DNA from: Bacilli bacterium
Lineage (GTDB): Bacteria > Bacillota > Bacilli > RF39 > UBA660
Assembly: GCA_017525855.1 (NCBI GenBank)
Contig: JAFXSE010000003.1
Coordinates: 124,001 to 188,000, forward strand
Reading direction: 5' to 3'
Length of the DNA: 64,000 nucleotides
Shown: in pieces, positions 62,153 to 64,000 of the stretch
Layout: every line of letters starts with the position of its first letter
Position numbering within the stretch: the stretch's first letter is position 1
Made by a program: the position numbers and the translations under genes
Notes under the pieces: generated by a model
Told to the model about the DNA's origin: nothing
Seen by the model: the letters and a program-made list of their open reading frames with translations, nothing else
Database searches by the model: none

Positions 62153-63349
62153 ATGGCAAAATATACAAATAGATTGAAAGCACGTTTGGCTTATGCTAGA
62201 TTGTGTGAAAGTGCTAAAGAAGGCAAAAACTGGATTGTGACACGTAAATTAATTCTCGAAACAGAAGAAGGTGATGTCTCCTTTGATGCAGGTGAAGAAG
62301 TAGAGATTGGTGCTACTCCTGAAGGTGATATGGGTATTAATGGTTCAGCAGCTTGTGTTGTTATTACAGATCCTGAATTAGCAGCTAAAATTGCTGATAC
62401 AGTTGTTAATGCTGATGAAACTTCTGATGTTGAATTCGTAACAAAAGATGCTGTTGATGCAGTTATGGATGGCGAAGCAGCTGATCAAGTTGTTGATGAT
62501 TTAGCTGATGACGCTGGTGCAGAAGATGTATCTGCTGAAGAAGAAATGTCAGTTGAGGTTCCTGAATTAGATCCTAATAAGAAAGAATCAGTTGAAGCTA
62601 AATTTGCTAAATTCAGTACAAATCGTTTAAATCCTAAGAAAGTTCTCGTTTGTGAATCTATTATGATTGATGAAGAATCAAGTGATCGTATTAATATGTA
62701 TAATATTAAATGTGATCGTTTGAAAAAAGAAAGTTTCAATGATTATAAAACTTTTTCAGCTCGCGTTTCTGAATTAAAAGGTTCTTTACAACCTGGTAAA
62801 CGTGAAATTGCTTTAACAGAAGCTGGTGAAGTTATGGGTTCTTATGATACAGAAGCTGATGCTGGTACTTTGTATCCTGAAAATTCTTGGAGTGATGTAG
62901 ATGCTATGGATAATGCTGATACAGCTCCTGTTGAATTAATGAATGAACCTGAAGCAGATATGGATTTTGATGCATGGAATGATGAAGGTGAAGCTGTTGC
63001 TCCTGCTGAGGAAATGCCAGAAGCTGCTGAAGATGGTGTTGCAGATGTAACTGATCAATATACTGGTGGTAGTGTATTTGAATCATGCTTGAAAAAGTAT
63101 GAAGAATCAGCTAAATCAGGTAAAGACTATATTGAAATGGTTAATAGTTTAGAAAAAGCTGGTTTGAAAGAATCTGCTATTGCTAAAGTTGTTTCTACAT
63201 TTGATAGTCGTAAATTAAATGAATGCGTTCGTGTTTATGATACAAAATATGGTAAATATGTTAATGCATTGAAAGAATCTGTAGCTGCAGATAACTTCAT
63301 TGAAGAAACTGGTGAAGCTAAACGTTTCTCTAAGAGATTCTTTAATTAA
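62153..63349 (+). CDS. Acidic, probably abundant head protein (scaffold/core type), 398 aa
   Basis: AAGGTGATT ribosome region, two tandem promoter-like sites and a double terminator around the gene indicate a highly expressed single-gene unit. Codon use is enriched in GCT, GAA, GGT and CGT relative to neighbours, as for abundant proteins. Basic, amphipathic N-terminus (YTNRLKARLAYARLCESAKEGK), very acidic Ala/Asp/Glu middle (about 85-140 and 235-300), helical end (KRFSKRFFN). This composition is like scaffolding or prohead core proteins, but sequence identity is not recognised. A major capsid protein is less likely given the acidity. Confidence 0.6.
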   Translation: MAKYTNRLKARLAYARLCESAKEGKNWIVTRKLILETEEGDVSFDAGEEVEIGATPEGDMGINGSAACVVITDPELAAKIADTVVNADETSDVEFVTKDAVDAVMDGEAADQVVDDLADDAGAEDVSAEEEMSVEVPELDPNKKESVEAKFAKFSTNRLNPKKVLVCESIMIDEESSDRINMYNIKCDRLKKESFNDYKTFSARVSELKGSLQPGKREIALTEAGEVMGSYDTEADAGTLYPENSWSDVDAMDNADTAPVELMNEPEADMDFDAWNDEGEAVAPAEEMPEAAEDGVADVTDQYTGGSVFESCLKKYEESAKSGKDYIEMVNSLEKAGLKESAIAKVVSTFDSRKLNECVRVYDTKYGKYVNALKESVAADNFIEETGEAKRFSKRFFN

Positions 63350-63418
63350 TTTTTGCCACTTTTTTCCTTTCTTGGCAAAAATATGGAGCTTTGTTAATTC
63401 AAGGCTCCTTTTTTATTT
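63350..63418 (+). terminator. Tandem intrinsic terminators
   Basis: First hairpin TTTTTGCCA / TGGCAAAAA (63350-63358 with 63373-63381). Second GGAGCTTT / AAGGCTCC (63385-63392 with 63401-63408, one G-U), followed by TTTTTTATTT. Only the second has a proper T tract; the first may help or protect the 3-prime end. Confidence 0.82.
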
Positions 63419-63440
63419 GTTCTATAAAATATGTTTAATA
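63417..63440 (+). promoter_or_regulatory. Phage promoter-like motif GTTCTATAAAATATG
   Basis: TTGTTCTATAAAATATGTTT begins within the T tract of the preceding terminator, 15-38 bases before the 94-residue gene. Confidence 0.55.
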
Positions 63441-63454
63441 AATAAGGTTTATCA

Positions 63455-63739
63455 ATGTATTTAATAGAAGAACAACTTGATTCTGATAACAAAACAGTAG
63501 GTTATTGGGTAAGAGAAAAAATAGCTAATAAATTAGTAGAATCACATTTTGTAACGTTGTCTCCAAAGCAATGTTCATGTAGATATTTTGCTGAATCTCA
63601 TAATCCTCATACACATTTTCATATAAATGTTGTTGAAACTTGGATAAAGCAAGGTAAACCGTGTGCAGCAATGTATGGTAAATCAAAATCAGGTAAAGTA
63701 GTAACTTTATGTCCGGGATTTATTAAAGTTAAACAATAA
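63455..63739 (+). CDS. Small Cys/His-rich protein, 94 aa
   Basis: Contains CSCRYFAESHNPHTHFH, a dense Cys/His set likely to bind zinc, then HINVVETWIKQGKPC. CxC followed by His recalls SWIM-type fingers, as in the 57437 gene, but the second CxH pair is not classical. AATAAGG ribosome site and its own promoter-like site. Located among head genes; function unknown. Confidence 0.65.
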   Translation: MYLIEEQLDSDNKTVGYWVREKIANKLVESHFVTLSPKQCSCRYFAESHNPHTHFHINVVETWIKQGKPCAAMYGKSKSGKVVTLCPGFIKVKQ

Positions 63740-63758
63740 TCTTGATTTATATTATAAC

Positions 63759-63780
63759 AAGTTCTATTTATAAAATGAAT
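63759..63780 (+). promoter_or_regulatory. Phage promoter-like motif GTTCTATTTATAAAATG
   Basis: AAGTTCTATTTATAAAATGA, 29-50 bases before the final, truncated gene. Confidence 0.55.
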
Positions 63781-63808
63781 TAATTCATAACCTATAGGAA
63801 TTTAAGAA

Positions 63809-64000
63809 ATGAAACTTAGAGAACGTTTAATTAATATTGCAAATGAAGTTTTAACAGAAGGTGTTGAAAGTTCAAAAGATATTATTTCAGATAATAGTGT
63901 ACCTGGTGGTTTTGATGATATGGGTATGGCAAATGTTAATCCTGGTGAATTTGCTCAAGAAGAAATTACAGATCATCAAAATTTAGAAAATACTGCAAGT
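63809..64000 (+). CDS. N-terminus of a probable structural protein, cut by window end
   Basis: 64 codons from ATG 63809, open at the window edge. The leader MKLRERLINIANEVLTEG is a basic amphipathic helix ending in LTEG, followed by a polar acidic stretch (GGFDDMGMANVNPGEFAQEE). TAGGAATTTAAGA ribosome region. The leader is similar in style to the N-termini of the genes at 13944 and 62153. Identity cannot be decided from the fragment. Confidence 0.6.
   Translation, partial: MKLRERLINIANEVLTEGVESSKDIISDNSVPGGFDDMGMANVNPGEFAQEEITDHQNLENTAS

Noticed and set aside
1..64000. Reassigned stop codon (as in some gut jumbo phages)
   Set aside because: TAA and TAG end many genes, and TGA ends at least the i-spanin (49989-49991) and o-spanin (50597-50599) genes; no gene needs readthrough to be complete.
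1..64000. CRISPR array or diversity-generating retroelement for the fibre region
   Set aside because: No regularly spaced identical direct repeats and no reverse transcriptase motif seen; the fibre repeats are protein-level and divergent in DNA.

Overview
The window is a contiguous stretch of a large, very AT-rich, tailed (myovirus-type) double-stranded DNA phage genome. No host chromosomal gene is seen and genes are packed tightly with short overlaps. The T4-like core is the main clue: portal (gp20-like), recombination nuclease pair (gp46/gp47-like), a gp32-like single-strand DNA binding protein, a gp41/DnaB-like helicase, a UvsW-like helicase, a probable UvsY-like mediator and a phage sigma factor. 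TAA, TAG and TGA all end genes, so the standard bacterial code applies. Clear AGGAG-type ribosome binding sites argue against a Bacteroidetes host. A lysis cassette with an inner-membrane spanin and a lipoprotein spanin points to a host with an outer membrane. The style of the fibre proteins fits gut phages. The host itself cannot be named from the sequence.

Layout. (1) 1-12390, minus strand: a truncated coiled-coil virion protein, small structural proteins, the portal, then a separate operon with phage GroEL, GroES, a thioredoxin-like protein, a metallophosphoesterase and a ClpP-like protease. (2) 12523-17021, plus: two large acidic proteins, probably virion or capsid-internal. (3) 17022-17305: an almost pure AT spacer containing one 35-bp perfectly alternating purine/pyrimidine island. 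(4) 17306-26083, plus: a radical-SAM-like protein lacking its iron-sulfur motif, gp46/gp47, SSB, HNH nuclease, UvsY-like protein, sigma factor and dihydrofolate reductase. (5) 26259-52298, plus: about 26 kb of fibre, adhesin and lysis genes with ILGVTG repeats, about ten LamG-like domains, PEGA domains, BspA-type leucine-rich repeats, a possible beta-helix spike, a holin and spanins. (6) 52444-55540, minus: DnaB-like and UvsW-like helicases. (7) 55607-64000, plus: GIY-YIG and VRR-NUC nucleases, a phosphoribosyltransferase-HAD fusion followed by glycosyltransferases carrying three GT2 domains, then structural genes leading to the window edge.

Two observations stand out. First, about twenty intergenic sites share the motif GTTCTA (or GTTCAA) followed by a TATA stretch. 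Each is correctly oriented ahead of a gene or operon, and the phage encodes a divergent sigma factor that could read them. Second, between two such promoters (31877 and 46185) lie five consecutive ORFs that look like one fibre of about 4,700 residues. At all four internal gene boundaries a protein domain (PEGA twice, leucine-rich repeat twice) appears cut in two: its first strands end one ORF and the rest begins the next. Stops before each new ATG exclude simple frameshift fusion, so the fibre may be built from separate polypeptides that complete each other's domains.
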